DNA of 64,000 nt from Diphasiastrum complanatum (taxonomy: Eukaryota; Streptophyta; Lycopodiopsida; Lycopodiales; Lycopodiaceae): NCBI GenBank assembly GCA_029204225.1, contig MU831853.1:1-64000 (forward strand), read 5' to 3'. The translations under genes and the position numbers were made by a program. Under the pieces are notes generated by a model. That model was not told the DNA's origin, searched no databases, and saw only the letters and a program-made list of their open reading frames with translations. Positions 47,946-58,539 of the stretch are shown here, piece after piece. The first letter of the stretch is position 1, and every line of letters starts with the position of its first letter.

Positions 47946-48662
47946 GCGCGAGTCTAGAATGAAACAGAGGCAGTTTGGTCGCTTGGAGGAAACAGGTTAG
48001 GCAACCTCAAAAAAAGCATGAGTTGTAATGAAAGGAAGGAGCATGAAGCCAAATTGGCCCCCTCACAACCTCGTGCGTGCTTCTAAGGAAAAGTGCATTT
48101 AGCTCTTGCATATTTTTAGGAGCACTCAACAAATTGGTACAACGTTGTCACTATAGAATATTGGAATTGGAAAAATTGCAAACATGTGCTTCAAGAAGAG
48201 TTTACTCCACCTGATTTTGAAATGAGAGTAAGAGCTTGAAGACAAACAAAGGGTTCACTACAGGCTTACTTGGACAAGTTTATGCGAAATGCATTACCTA
48301 TTGTAGAGCATGTTGCCATGGACTAGACGGTCTATAGATAGTGAATACACAAGCTATGACTTTGAAAGTAATTGCCCAATACCTTTGCTTGAAATGGGCT
48401 TAAGGGATTGAATGAATTACGAGGACACTCTGGATCCATCGACATAGAGGAACTTAACTCGGTTAAAATAGAACAATAAGTAATATGGGTTGTTTTCCTC
48501 AAATAATGAACTTTGGTGCTCAAAGTTCGGGTGGGACAACTATGGCACAAAAAAGGAACATGCAAACTAGAGTAGCAATAAGTCATAGCAACAACCCACA
48601 CATGGCAAGCAACTTTCTTTGTGTTGCTTCAGTTGCCATTAGCCAAGTCATTCCTGGCAGAC
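47946..48662 (+). pseudogene. Gypsy gag scrap
   Basis: Decayed Ty3/gypsy Gag: LQEEFTPPDFEMRVRA and QTKGSLQAYLDKFMRNALPI (about 48190-48310), with stops. The rest carries no motif. The TRIM element is inserted at its right end. Confidence 0.65.
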
Positions 48663-48667
48663 ATGCA
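48663..48667. other. Left target-site duplication of the TRIM
   Basis: ATGCA, repeated at 49052-49056 immediately outside the opposite LTR end. Confidence 0.85.
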
Positions 48668-48811
48668 TGTTAGAAATCCATAAATCATAATATGAATGGA
48701 CAGACTAGGATTCGAACCCAGGACCTCCCTCATACCGGATGGGATGCTCTACCACTAAGCTATCCGCCCTGTTCGATAGTTCTCTCTAGAGTGTGGATTG
48801 ATATTCCAACA
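48668..48811 (-). repeat. TRIM 3' LTR
   Basis: Minus strand TGTTGGAATATCAATCC... to ...GGATTTCTAACA; canonical TG...CA. Pairs with 48908-49051. Confidence 0.93.
48698..48769 (-). ncRNA. tRNA-like sequence in TRIM 3' LTR
   Basis: On the minus strand 72 bases fold as a tRNA: acceptor GGGCGGA/TCTGTCC (seven pairs, two of them G-U), D arm GCTT-AGTGGTA-GAGC, T arm CTGGG-TTCGAAT-CCTAG. A box TAGCTTAGTGG and B box GTTCGAATC both fit consensus. The anticodon arm is degenerate (TCCC/GGGA closing an enlarged loop), so a decodable tRNA is unlikely. Confidence 0.8.
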
Positions 48812-48820
48812 CCCCCCCTC
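48812..48820 (-). other. TRIM polypurine tract
   Basis: Minus strand GAGGGGGGG directly before the 3' LTR. Confidence 0.85.
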
Positions 48821-48894
48821 AAGCCACACTTGGTTGGGGTCCTAGTTGTCACCTGCCCCACAACTTGGGCCACCTAACCATGGCTTTGACACTT

Positions 48895-48907
48895 GGCTCT
48901 GATACCA
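48895..48907 (-). promoter_or_regulatory. TRIM primer binding site
   Basis: Minus strand TGGTATCAGAGCC with no gap after the 5' LTR end; complementary to initiator tRNA-Met. Confidence 0.92.
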
Positions 48908-49051
48908 TGTTAGAAATCCATAAATCATAATATGGATGGACAGACTAGGATTCGAACCCAGGACCTCCCTCATACCGGATGGGATGCTCTACCACTGAGC
49001 TATTCATCCTGTTTGATGGTTCTCTCTAGAGTGTGGATTGATATTCCAACA
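48908..49051 (-). repeat. TRIM 5' LTR
   Basis: 144 bp, same ends as 48668-48811, seven transitions apart. Followed on the plus-strand right by ATGCA. Confidence 0.93.
48938..49009 (-). ncRNA. tRNA-like sequence in TRIM 5' LTR
   Basis: Counterpart of 48698-48769. A box TAGCTCAGTGG and B box GTTCGAATC are intact. The acceptor 5' strand (GGATGAA) has one mismatch against TCTGTCC. As the promoter copy of the element, it could start Pol III transcription. No TTTT run lies downstream on this strand inside the element; the first is outside, at about 48546-48551. Confidence 0.8.
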
Positions 49052-49056
49052 ATGCA
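49052..49056. other. Right target-site duplication of the TRIM
   Basis: ATGCA, matching 48663-48667. Confidence 0.85.
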
Positions 49057-49440
49057 AACACCCTCTGAGCTAGCAAGGCCCTTGATGATGCAAAAAAGAA
49101 GAGTTGAGATTGGACAATAGAAGATTATGAGGATGATCAAGATTGAAGCCTTACCCCTCTTCTCATGTTTCGAGCAATCCTTTGCCCGTTGACCCTTTTC
49201 CATGCATAAGAAGCAAAGTCCTTTTGAATCAGCTTTTGTTAACACCCTGTGACCCAACTTCCTCTTTTTTTTTTGGAAAGATGAAGTGTAAGATTTGACT
49301 TGTTTCTTACCACCTTTCTTGGGCAAAGTTGTTGGTATCTTGATTTTCCCTTTATTAATATGCGTTGGTGCTATTGTGTCATCATAAGTCTCAGCAAACA
49401 TAATATCATCATCTAGGGTTTTTAAATTATTACATCTAAC
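49057..49440 (-). pseudogene. Gypsy gag zinc-knuckle fragment
   Basis: Minus-strand ORF (49000-49401 at its longest) with KGKIKIPTTLPKKGGKKQVK and a knuckle-like CFLCMEKGQRAKDC in which the histidine is replaced by glutamine. It is a Gag remnant of unknown gypsy lineage, open for about 110 codons. Confidence 0.6.
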
Positions 49441-49492
49441 TTTGTTTTGGTAGTCTCACGAGAGACCACTAACAAAGAAGGAATGTGAAATC

Positions 49493-50093
49493 TGTTAGAT
49501 TTCATTCTTGAAATCATTTGTAATGTGGAACCAATTTTATGTATAGTCCTGCCACATGGATAATAACGCATTCTATTAGGGCTGTGCCATCAAAAACTAC
49601 AAAGAGATTATTTGATCAGGTTAGTTTTTAAGTGGAATCAAGTTGTTAAGAAGTTCATCATTCTTCTTCTCCTCTTTGTTCCGCCATAGGCGTAAATTGA
49701 TTGTTAATAAGTTATCGCGATAACAGTATCTGTAAGAGTGGAATTTATAGCAGAGTAAGATGCGCTATTATCGTAGTGCAATCAGAGTAGTCAACGGAAG
49801 CATTTAGCTACCGTAATTCAGTATTCATCAATACAAGTTATTTTCGACACATTTTTGTCTTGTTCTACTGTTTCTGTTATTCACGCTTATTATGATCCGA
49901 GTTTTGATTCTTTTAATACTGGCAAACGATCTGTTCTTCATTCATTTTCCGCACTTGTGAATGATAATATAGTCGTACTTGTGATAGTAGCGAATCACTT
50001 TTGTTATTACATTAACTATCGCTGCTACTATCAACTATCTAGCTGACAATCACTGTCGAATAGTTACTAATGTACAACTTATTTTTTCCAAGT
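49493..50093 (+). repeat. Probable copia N 5' LTR
   Basis: The right end is set by the PBS at 50094. The left end is a guess at TGTTAGATTTC; no sister LTR is present. The terminal bases CCAAGT are not the expected CA. Confidence 0.4.
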
Positions 50094-50107
50094 TGGTATC
50101 AGAGCTT
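50094..50107 (+). promoter_or_regulatory. Primer binding site of copia N
   Basis: TGGTATCAGAGCTT, complementary to initiator tRNA-Met in its first twelve bases. Confidence 0.8.
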
Positions 50108-50194
50108 TGTTGCTAGTTCAAGAGCTAGATATTTAGTCTAAATATAAATGCGTATTTGCTAGTTTTAATATCTAAATCAGATTTTGTCTACGAA

Positions 50195-52520
50195 GGATGT
50201 GTCATCTTCAAATTCTATTGAGAAGTTGGATGGCAACAAGTATCACTAGTGGAAATTCAAAATGAGGGTGATCCTACAAGCGAAAGAGCTTTGGGAAGTT
50301 GTCGAAGGTACCAAATGGAAGCAGAAGGATGGGAAGGCTTTCACCCTTAATCACTCTCAACATCAGAGATAATCACATCACAGTCATATTTGAAGTGCTC
50401 GAACTTTGTTGGAGCTTGGAATATTCTCAACATTGTCTATGACATTAGAGATGTGACTACCAAACTTTACCTGAGGAAAAAGTTTTTCTCATTTAAAATG
50501 GCTAATTCATATTCGATTCGATTATGAATCATTTGAACAACTTAAAAAATCTTCTTGAGCAAATGTCTGCAAGTGTGTTGTGTAGAAATCAACGATGTAG
50601 ATGTTGTCATGACTCTTCTATCGAGCCTTTCTGACACGTACGAAAATTGGGTAATCATTATGTCCGTCCACTCAACAAGGTCTTACATTAGCAAGAGTTT
50701 CGTCTATGCTATTGCAAGAAGAGATACGAAGAAATGGATCTTCATTCTCCCATTCGGCACCAGAATCAAAAGTTCTTTATTCAAAGAAATTCGATAAGAA
50801 AAAGACGTCGAAGATTGTATGTAAAGTATGAAAGTCGAATGATAATTCAAATTCAGAACAAGGTAAAAGCTTGAGAACTCAGCTTCATCAAAATCAAAGC
50901 TGTTTTGTAGATATTGCAAATGGACCGAACATTTACTGGAGGCGAATCCTCAAATCAAAAAAGCAACAACAGCAGTAAAAATATGCTAATGCAGCAGAAG
51001 GTTTGAAAGACTTCAAAAAAGAAGCCGATGAAGCAGCATTTATGGCAAATGGAAACAGACAGGATTCAGGTGCTACTCATCACACGACAAGCCAACAAAA
51101 TTGGTTTTATGAGTACAGTCAAGCTACGACTCAAAGGTATATCTCATTGGACGATTGTAGTACTCACAGTATTGACGGTGTAGGCACTGTCAAATTGCAA
51201 TTTTGAGATGGTACTATTCTTATTCCAAATGCTCTTCATGATCCAAATCTTACCAAAAATCTACTTTCTATAAGTAGAATAGCTGATTTGGGCCACAAAG
51301 TCGAATTTGATACTAATACTTGTTAGATATTAGACAAAAGCAAAAGGGTACTTGCACTCAGAAAGAGGCAAGGCAATCTTTACAAGCTTAGTTATTGCAA
51401 TGCTTTGACTGTTCAGGCTCTATCTACTTCTACTTTAGGAGATAGAGATTTACTATGCCGCATAACAGATTGGGTCATTTTACTTGTCTTAGAAGTATGT
51501 AGACTAAAAGGATTGTTCGAGATCTCGACTACGACAATAAATCAGATCGTACAATCTGTTGAAGCTGTATTTTAGCCAAGCATGCTAGAAATCTATTGTG
51601 AGGCAATTTCTAGTCTAGATGCAGATCAGTGGACATCAGCGCTGCACAAAGAGTATCAATCTCTTATTAAGAACCAGAAATGGACTGTTACAGACCTGCT
51701 AGTTGGTATAAATATTTGGGTTTATCGAATCAAGTACAAAGTTGATGGATCAGTTGATCGATAGAAGGCAAGGCTTGTTGTTAGAGGATTTTCTCAAAAA
51801 CAACATTTTTACATGGTGTGATCGAAAAGACATTTATGTCTCAACCTGAAGGCTACGAGTTGGAGGGTAACACCCATCAAGTATGCAAGGTTCAAAAAGC
51901 TCTTTATGGGCTTAAACAGTTGTCTCATGTTTGGTTTCATCCAAATTCTTTATTCAGCAAGATACCAAGTTCAAGAACAGTTGAATCCTGAAGGATGTCA
52001 AAACATGTTATTGAAGGAATTTGACATGATAGATTTAGGGGAGGCCCATTTTTGCCTTGCCATACAGATTTTCAGAGATCGTGCTCATAGATTGATCTAT
52101 ATCAGTCAATGTAGATACATTCATGATTTGTTGTTCAAACATCAAATGGCCAATTGCAAACCAGCCAAAACTCCAATGGATCCAGGATTGAAATATTTGA
52201 AAGACCAATGTCCCTAGTCTTTTGAAGAAGTCGAGTAGATGAAACAGTATCCTTATCATTCTATTATTGGCTCTCTCATGTATGCTATGATTTGTACTAG
52301 ACCTGACATTGCTTATTCAATCAGTACACTTGGCTAATATATGTCGAATCCAGGTTTCATTCATTGGAAAGCTCTAGAGTTCTTCGATATTTACAGTCAA
52401 CATAGAATTATTGCATTTGTTATGGTGGAAATTTGAATGATGATTCGAATACCCGGGTTAATCTTCTTCAAGGTTTTATAGATGCAAATTGGGCTGGAGA
52501 TGTTGCCATCGTGCAAAGGG
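50195..52520 (+). pseudogene. Copia N gag-pol pseudogene
   Basis: Decayed copia polyprotein. Gag: WKFKMRVILQAKELWEVVEG and VMTLLSSLSDTYENWVIIM (about 50610). Protease: DSGATHHTTSQQNWFYEYSQ (about 51064). Pre-integrase: GRQGNLYKLSYC-like. Integrase is missing: at about 51575 the sequence jumps to the RT start (SLIKNQKWTVTDLLVGINIW). Further RT pieces are ALYGLKQLSHVWF, FDMIDLGEAHFCLAIQIFRD and YHSIIGSLMYAMICTRPDI, with the YVDD region deleted. It ends in RNase H (GFIDANWAGD) near 52500. Related to copia A/C/E. Confidence 0.86.
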
Positions 52521-54110
52521 CTTTACTCATGAGAAATTCATGTAAGGCCATGAAACTTATGCCACCATTGGGAGAGGGGGAAGGAAAGAACTAGTTCAAG
52601 CCATCATAAAGGTGAAGCTATAGAGAAATATCAGTCGAGAATCAAAGAATAGATGAGAAACCCGTGTGGGAAAGAGATGACCATTCTTCTTGTAGTTTTT
52701 CTTGCTGGCAACAACCATGCTGAAAAAAATTCAGCCATTTGAGGAATTTTCAACCATTTTGAAGAGAGTCAACAAGAAAAAAAGCCTCAGTGGGAGGAGA
52801 TTCAGCTAGCGTGAATGTGTAAATCTGAACAAAGCTAACCAACCATTGTGGGAATTTGAAGCTACTATTTAGTGGTGAATAGCCAGCTCTTTTTGAAATA
52901 ACCAAGTAAATTCCTTATTAGTTAACTATATCTATAGGATGCACTCAATGATATTCTAACATTTGCTAGTTTATGACTAGTTAAGTATATCAGCAGTGAG
53001 TTCTTGTCTCTTGGAGCGATCAACAGTCTGTAGCTGCAACCAATGACCCACTATGATCTTCCAGAAAGCTACTGGTGCCATGATCTACCTTCAACAGCAG
53101 CGATGAAATACCTAGAACTTTGATTGGTGAAGCTTACTTCTCTAGTCAAGTTCACACTTTCCGGTCTTAGTACATTGAGAAAAGCCTCTTTGCTAAATTA
53201 TTGTCTGATCCTAGAACACAACCACAATTCATTGTAGAAGTCTCAGAAGTCTAAAAGTCATCACTCCCTTGTTGAATAGAATCTCATCACGCCCTTGTGG
53301 AATAGAATTTGTTTATCTGGGATTGGGTCTCCATCTTGACGCCTCTATTTTTGTCAATGGCGTGTGGTGATTTAGCCGTTTGAGCTATTTAAGATGTTCA
53401 TCTTGTTCATCTGAGTAGTACCTGTGCTTGAGAATGTTGTTTAATGTTCTGTTGCTCGAGCTGTTGTTATGAACAATATGTCTTATATTGTAGTTTAACT
53501 ATGGGAATTTGGTTGAGTGTTGCCATAACTTAGCTGTTTTTTAGTATTTTCACATCATCTCTCTTGTTATAAGACTCAGGAATCTTGGCCCACAAAATCC
53601 TCTTAAATGTACATTGTTTAGTTGCAGTCATCCTATTTTTTTGGGGTGGTTTTGGCAACCTGGGACGTCTGCATGTACTTATCAGGCACTTAAACTTAAC
53701 TATAAGAGTTTGACTCTATGCGAGATGTGTTAATTTCCTTCTTGCTGACTCATTTGCATATGAAATTTCAGATTTTATCCAAAAATAGACAGTTTTGCTT
53801 TGCAGCCTTTTCAACTGATAAATTTTGAGACACAGTTTTGTTCTGTTTGTTCCGTCTGTTTTGCAGGGTGAAAAAATTTCAAATCATGTTCGAATGTGTA
53901 TAATCGATTCTTCAAGCATCAGTACTGGTGGTGTTTGGCCATCTTTTTCTAGAGCTTCATGTGTTCGGTCAGATGAGCATTAGAACATGCTGTCCATGAC
54001 ACATGCACTACTTGACGCCACATGATTTCCAGTACTGCTAGAGAAGGCTATTGGACTGTTTTGGTGCAGGACTGGATACAGTTGTAAAGCGAGACTAAGT
54101 GTTTATATTT
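52521..54110 (+). other. 5' flank and probable 5' UTR intron of the SINA gene
   Basis: No coding motif. Pyrimidine-tract-plus-AG sites at about 53875 (CTGTTTTGCAG) and 54069 (TTTTGGTGCAG) could be acceptors of a 5' UTR intron; the second leaves a 41-base leader before the ATG. The promoter cannot be placed. Confidence 0.45.
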
Positions 54111-57100
54111 ATGGCGCCTGGAACATTTTATTTGGATGTCCCTGAATCTCCTTCAGAAAATGAAGTTGACTCAACCATTCTAGATGCTGAAACAATTGTT
54201 TCATCTAAAGCTCCTTTGCCACTGTCAGGAGGAAAGTCTGGGACGTCCCCGACTAGCAGTGTCCATGAGCTTCTGGAATGTCCTGTATGCACAAATTCAA
54301 TGTACCCTCCTATTCATCAGGTTTTTTCTGCTCTTTTTTGCATGTCTTTTTTTGGGTGTTATGGTAGTTACAGCTTGCAATGGAGGACACGTGAAGAATA
54401 TTGTTCATCCTGCTTCTTGTGAATTTTCTTCCTACCAGGTACAGAGCTTGCTGACTATTTTCCTTTACCATACTAGGTCTAGCTTGTATGTAATGTCAGA
54501 TTTACATATGTTGTCAGTAACCTTTGAAACACTTTATTTAAGCACAGGTCCTAGAAAATTTTCTGTGCTTGTGTATTCCGTTGCTTCAACAATTTACAAA
54601 GAAGGATCGTCAGAAATAAGCTTCAGTATGCATAAGTAAGATAAAAGGTATGAACATGAATAAGTGGAGCATGTGTAGTGCAGTAAATTGCAGACCCTCC
54701 TAAAATAAGGACTACATATGAGTCTTCTAGAAACAATTCAATTACCAGAGTGAACTGTCTAATGAGTCAAATGACTTCTAGGAGCTTTGTGGAGCTCCTT
54801 TATACTGTCCAGGGACCTCTAAGAGATTCGCCTAGGACAGGAATAATCAGGGACCCAAGGACCTGCCAAAACTCTAACCCAAGTCGGTTAATGATCATGA
54901 CTTAGAATTCCAAGTAAGAACTCAAAGTTATGCCCCTAATGACAGAAACATTGTTCTCAATATTGGGCCAAATATAGAGAGTAATGTCAAAGAGCAATGC
55001 TGAACAATCCACCAAAATGTAAACCTTTCTCAGCCTTTTGGCTAAGATCAAGAGTAGTTTCTGGATTCTGTTGTTCTTATCAGTTTAATAGCTGATACGA
55101 GACCCAATGGGTCTCACACTATTGATCTAACTTGTTTTCAGGTTTGCAGGCTCGTTAGGTAGTTTGATACCCGAGCTCGCCTGTGTGGTTTTGTATTGCA
55201 CTACCTCAAAGCCCGACACAGCCAATCCCTCCTTGAGGCAACCCCTTCAAATCAAACTATGTACATTGGCATTTATGTGCTCACTAAGTTTGAAAGATCA
55301 TAGGACTGAATGGTCGCAGCAAGAGTTTGAGCCTCTCGTCCTGTAACAACCAAGTATGAGCAAATGCATTACTACACTCCTATGTGCCGTCATCAATAGG
55401 CCAACCAAATATCTTATCTAGCACCATTGCTGATTATTTTGAACCTGGAGTAGCTGGCATGAGAGGAAACTACTCTGGATGATCTGGGCATCTTAGGAGC
55501 ATAAGCCTCATTAGACCCAATAGCAACACAAAGCAAACACGCATGGAAAGGATCACATTCTCCAGTAGTAGCAAGTAGCATGGGATAATGAGCAACATGA
55601 CACATATGTCGTAGAATACAATAAAAAGACCATAGTAGCGTGGAATATGTTTGTCTGAGACTAGATTTGGACAAACTTTTTTCATGCAAGATGAACCATA
55701 GAAAAATTTCATGTCTCTAAATTCTACATAGCTAGTGTCTTCTTTATCAGTCTTATATTGCTACTAGATTCTTTGTAAGCGATTGTGCATGAATATTGAG
55801 ATTTCGCGCGTCAGAAAGGAGGCCATGCAAATTGGTAGGTGTATCATTAAGTTACATTTGGAATGCATGGTATGACAAGACAATATTGTATATGGAGGAC
55901 AAAAGATCCTCATCAACTCTTCTTAACCTTGCTTGCAATTATGGATTTAGGCGAACTATGTGACTTGAAGATATCGGAAATGAATATGCATGCAAATTGC
56001 TATTTTGGCATAACAGTTCATATAGTCTATTAACTATAACTATTCTACATTTTAAACATTATAACTAAAAGTAACTGGCCAAGGCATGACAACTAATTTT
56101 TTGCCAAAAATGAGAGGTGACTCGTATTTGTGTCCTAATAGTCGATCTTGCTTGAATTGACCTCTCATGGTTGATTATTCCTAGATACACAAGCTTTGTC
56201 CTCATAATCATTGGAAGACGAAAATGAAGAAATCAATAATGTGCAATATTGTATGGTTGAAGTATCCAAGTCTGCAAGGGTTTACAAAATGTAGCTCGAC
56301 AGGATCTCGGTTGTCTACTTCGATATTTACAATGCCTCTAGCATCTTGTTTCTTCATAAAATTTGTTGCTTTTGCATTATTCTATTACTCCAAATTGTTG
56401 AATAACCAATCCTCTTATAGGCACCAATGCATTGATAAGAATGGTGAATTCTGCATTCATTTTTAAAAATACCAAAAAGGTCATCTTTGTTATAGACAAA
56501 CATAGACCTAACAGATCCAAAATTATCATCAAACATAATCTGCCTCTAGACAATGTTCGTTCTCAATAATCATCAAGAGATTGTGATTTTTCTTCAAAGT
56601 TTTTGAAGATAGCCTTCCTTGCAAAACAATACATTTATTTTTGCTTTTCAGTAGCAACGAAGTTGCAAACATCGAGATGCATGAAACTTTGTAATTCCAG
56701 GATCTCAAGAATTACATCAGAAATAAAATCTCCAAAAGGGATCCGCACTGTCAACTGTATTATCTGAACCCACCTGATTGATTAGCAGCCAAGCATGATC
56801 GTCTATCAATTGCATGAGGTGATGAAGGAAATTTTCCATTGTACTTTGAGCTATCAAGGATTAGGAAAGGTTAACGTACTTATGAAAGGATGATATGTCG
56901 ATCATCCAAATATCTTGAACACAAACTTTTCCTGAATGATTGTCTATCAATTGCATTCTATGATCTAGATGTTGGCTATTTGAAAGTCTAAGGGACTTTT
57001 GACTTCCAAAATCACTGTGAAACTTCATTGTCATTGCATGAAGTGATGAAGGAAATTCTCCATTGTACTTTGAGCTCTCAAGGATTAGGAGAGGTTAGCG

Positions 57101-58539
57101 TATTTATGAAAGCATGATATGTCGATCATCTATATATCTTCAACACAAACTTTTCCTGAATGATGGAATTAACTTCGATTCTAGAGGCATAATCAAGAAT
57201 CTCCATGTTGAAATGGAAATAATAGTTTTACTGAAATCATTTTCTAGTTCATAGTAAATAGTATCATCCAGTAGGCTTGATTCAACATCATAATGAGAAA
57301 TCTCAGAGTAGGCTTTTTGTTCCTCTAAAAGGTTTCTGTTTCTCACCAATATAATAATCACCTTCATCAACTTGGCTGATTATGCACTGTTGATCAGATC
57401 AAAGGATTAGCCTCTATTGTACCTAATATAATCCATGATCCATGTGCTGATGAAGATTTTCACCAAAAATTTGGAATGTAAGATAGATAAATTAATCTGC
57501 CCAAAGATCTTCGTTATCCTTTTGATGGCAATGTGCTTTGGATTTCTCTGGAGAAATTGATCGATTTTTTTCCTCTTTGATATAATCATATGCAACTTGT
57601 CAAAAAAATTTCATGTCGTTGTTGGTTGGTAGCATTGACCTTCTTTCTATTCCTTTGCAGTGTCCCAATGGTCATACTTTATGTTCAACTTGCAAGGTGA
57701 GGGTACACAATCGATGTCCCACTTGCAGATATGAACTTGGAAACATCAGATGCTTGGCTTTAGAGAAAGTTGCTGAGTCTTTGGAACTTCCTTGCCGATA
57801 CCATAGTCTTGGTTGTCCTGATATATTTCCTTACTACAGTAAACTGGAGCATGAAGCTCAATGCAGTTTTAGGCCTTATAACTGTCCTTATGCTGGTTCA
57901 GAATGTTCGGTAACAGGTGATATTGTGACTTTGGTGGCACATCTAAGAGATGACCACAAAGTTGACATGCACAATGGCTGCACTTTCAACCATCGCTATG
58001 TTAAATCAAATCCGCAAGAGGTTGAAAATGCAACATGGATGTTAACAGTAAGTGTTTCTAATTCATAGCATGGAGCCAGCTGTTACTCAATTTCCCCTTT
58101 GCATTGTTGAACCTTTACCTTGCAATGAACCTCAGGTTGAAAATAGTCATTTAAAGTCACTATTAGGCTTAAAATTGTGTGATTTTTCTGCTGATTGTTG
58201 AGTGTTTCTTGATTACAGGTCTTTAACTGTTTTGGACAACATTTCTGCCTTCATTTTGAAGCATTTCAACTTGGCATGGCACCAGTATACATGGCATTTC
58301 TAAGGTTCATGGGTGACGACAATGAAGCAAAGAACTTTAGCTATAGTCTGGAAGTTGGTGCAAATGGTCGTAAATTGGTTTGGCAAGGTGTTCCAAGAAG
58401 TATCCGTGACAGTCATAAGAAGGTGAGGGACAGCCATGATGGGCTCATTATCCAAAGAAACATGGCTCTTTTTTTCTCAGGTGGTGATCGAAAGGAACTG
58501 AAGCTGAGAGTTACCGGACGTATATGGAAAGAGCAATAA
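54111..58539 (+). CDS. SINA-type RING E3 ubiquitin ligase (three exons)
   Basis: Seven-in-absentia (SINA/SIAH) E3 ligase, which ubiquitinates target proteins and in plants acts in development, hormone and stress signalling. Exon 1 is 54111-54320 (70 codons), exon 2 is 57661-58047 (129) and exon 3 is 58219-58539 (106 plus TAA), giving 305 residues, the normal family length. All introns are phase 0 with GT...AG borders (CAG/GTTTTT and TTTGCAG; ACA/GTAAGT and TTACAG). Domains: variable N-terminus; C3HC4 RING from LLECPVCTN (about 55) across the exon 1/2 joint through CPNGHTLCSTC and CPTCR; SINA zinc-finger region (LPCRYHSLGC, CPYAGSECSVTGD, LVAHLRDDHKVDMH); then the TRAF-like C-terminal domain (FCLHFEAFQLGMAPVYMAF, SYSLEVGANGRKL, ELKLRVTGRIWKEQ). 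No disabling changes. Intron 1 is 3.3 kb and holds a U2-like sequence. Confidence 0.95.
55021..55220 (+). ncRNA. U2 snRNA-like sequence, probably a pseudogene
   Basis: The 5' part matches U2 snRNA: ACCTTTCTCAGCCTTTTGGC, TAAGATCAAG, then GTTCTTATCAGTTTAATA and GCTGATA. The branch-point recognition word GTAGTA reads GTAGTT, and about ten extra bases (including a TTCTG duplication) follow it. Downstream, U2-type structure is still visible: a GAGACCC/GGGTCTC hairpin, a CAGGC...GCCTG stem, and a GTGTGG...CCGACAC stem around ATTGCACTACCTC. No plant snRNA upstream element (RTCCCACATCG) was seen within 70 bases upstream. It is in sense orientation in SINA intron 1. Confidence 0.75.
56798..57164. repeat. 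Two-copy repeat in SINA intron 1
   Basis: About 130 bases at 56810-56942 (TGAGGTGATGAAGGAAATT... to ...CTTTTCCTGAATGATTG) recur at 57038-57164 with about 10% difference, in direct orientation, separated by about 95 bases. Confidence 0.85.

Larger units (their letters stand above)
48668..49051 (-). mobile_element. TRIM element with tRNA-like LTRs (complete)
   Basis: A complete 384-bp terminal-repeat retrotransposon in miniature: two 144-bp direct LTRs exactly 240 bp apart, a 96-bp internal region, and a 5-bp target duplication ATGCA on both sides. Read on the minus strand the order is 5' LTR (49051-48908), PBS, internal region, polypurine tract, 3' LTR (48811-48668). It has no ORF, so any movement would rely on proteins supplied by other LTR elements. 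Each LTR contains a 72-base tRNA-like sequence with consensus Pol III A and B boxes. The LTRs differ at 7 of 144 positions, all transitions, so the insertion is not recent. Cassandra TRIMs carry 5S rRNA in their LTRs; this one carries a tRNA-like module instead. Confidence 0.93.

Noticed and set aside
48698-48769. Functional tRNA gene, possibly Pro(CGG)
   Set aside because: No proper seven-base anticodon loop, position 33 is not T, and the sequence lies inside a retroelement LTR.
48692-48877. ORFs of 61-62 codons across both TRIM LTRs (TRIRTQDLPHTGWDALPLSY)
   Set aside because: They are translations of the tRNA-like sequence on the wrong strand, repeated because the LTR is repeated.
48668-49051. 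Cassandra (5S rRNA) TRIM
   Set aside because: The internal module has tRNA A/B boxes and arms; no 5S box A/IE/C pattern was found.
54184-54639. 151-codon ORF overlapping SINA exon 1
   Set aside because: Out of frame with the RING sequence and runs into intron 1.
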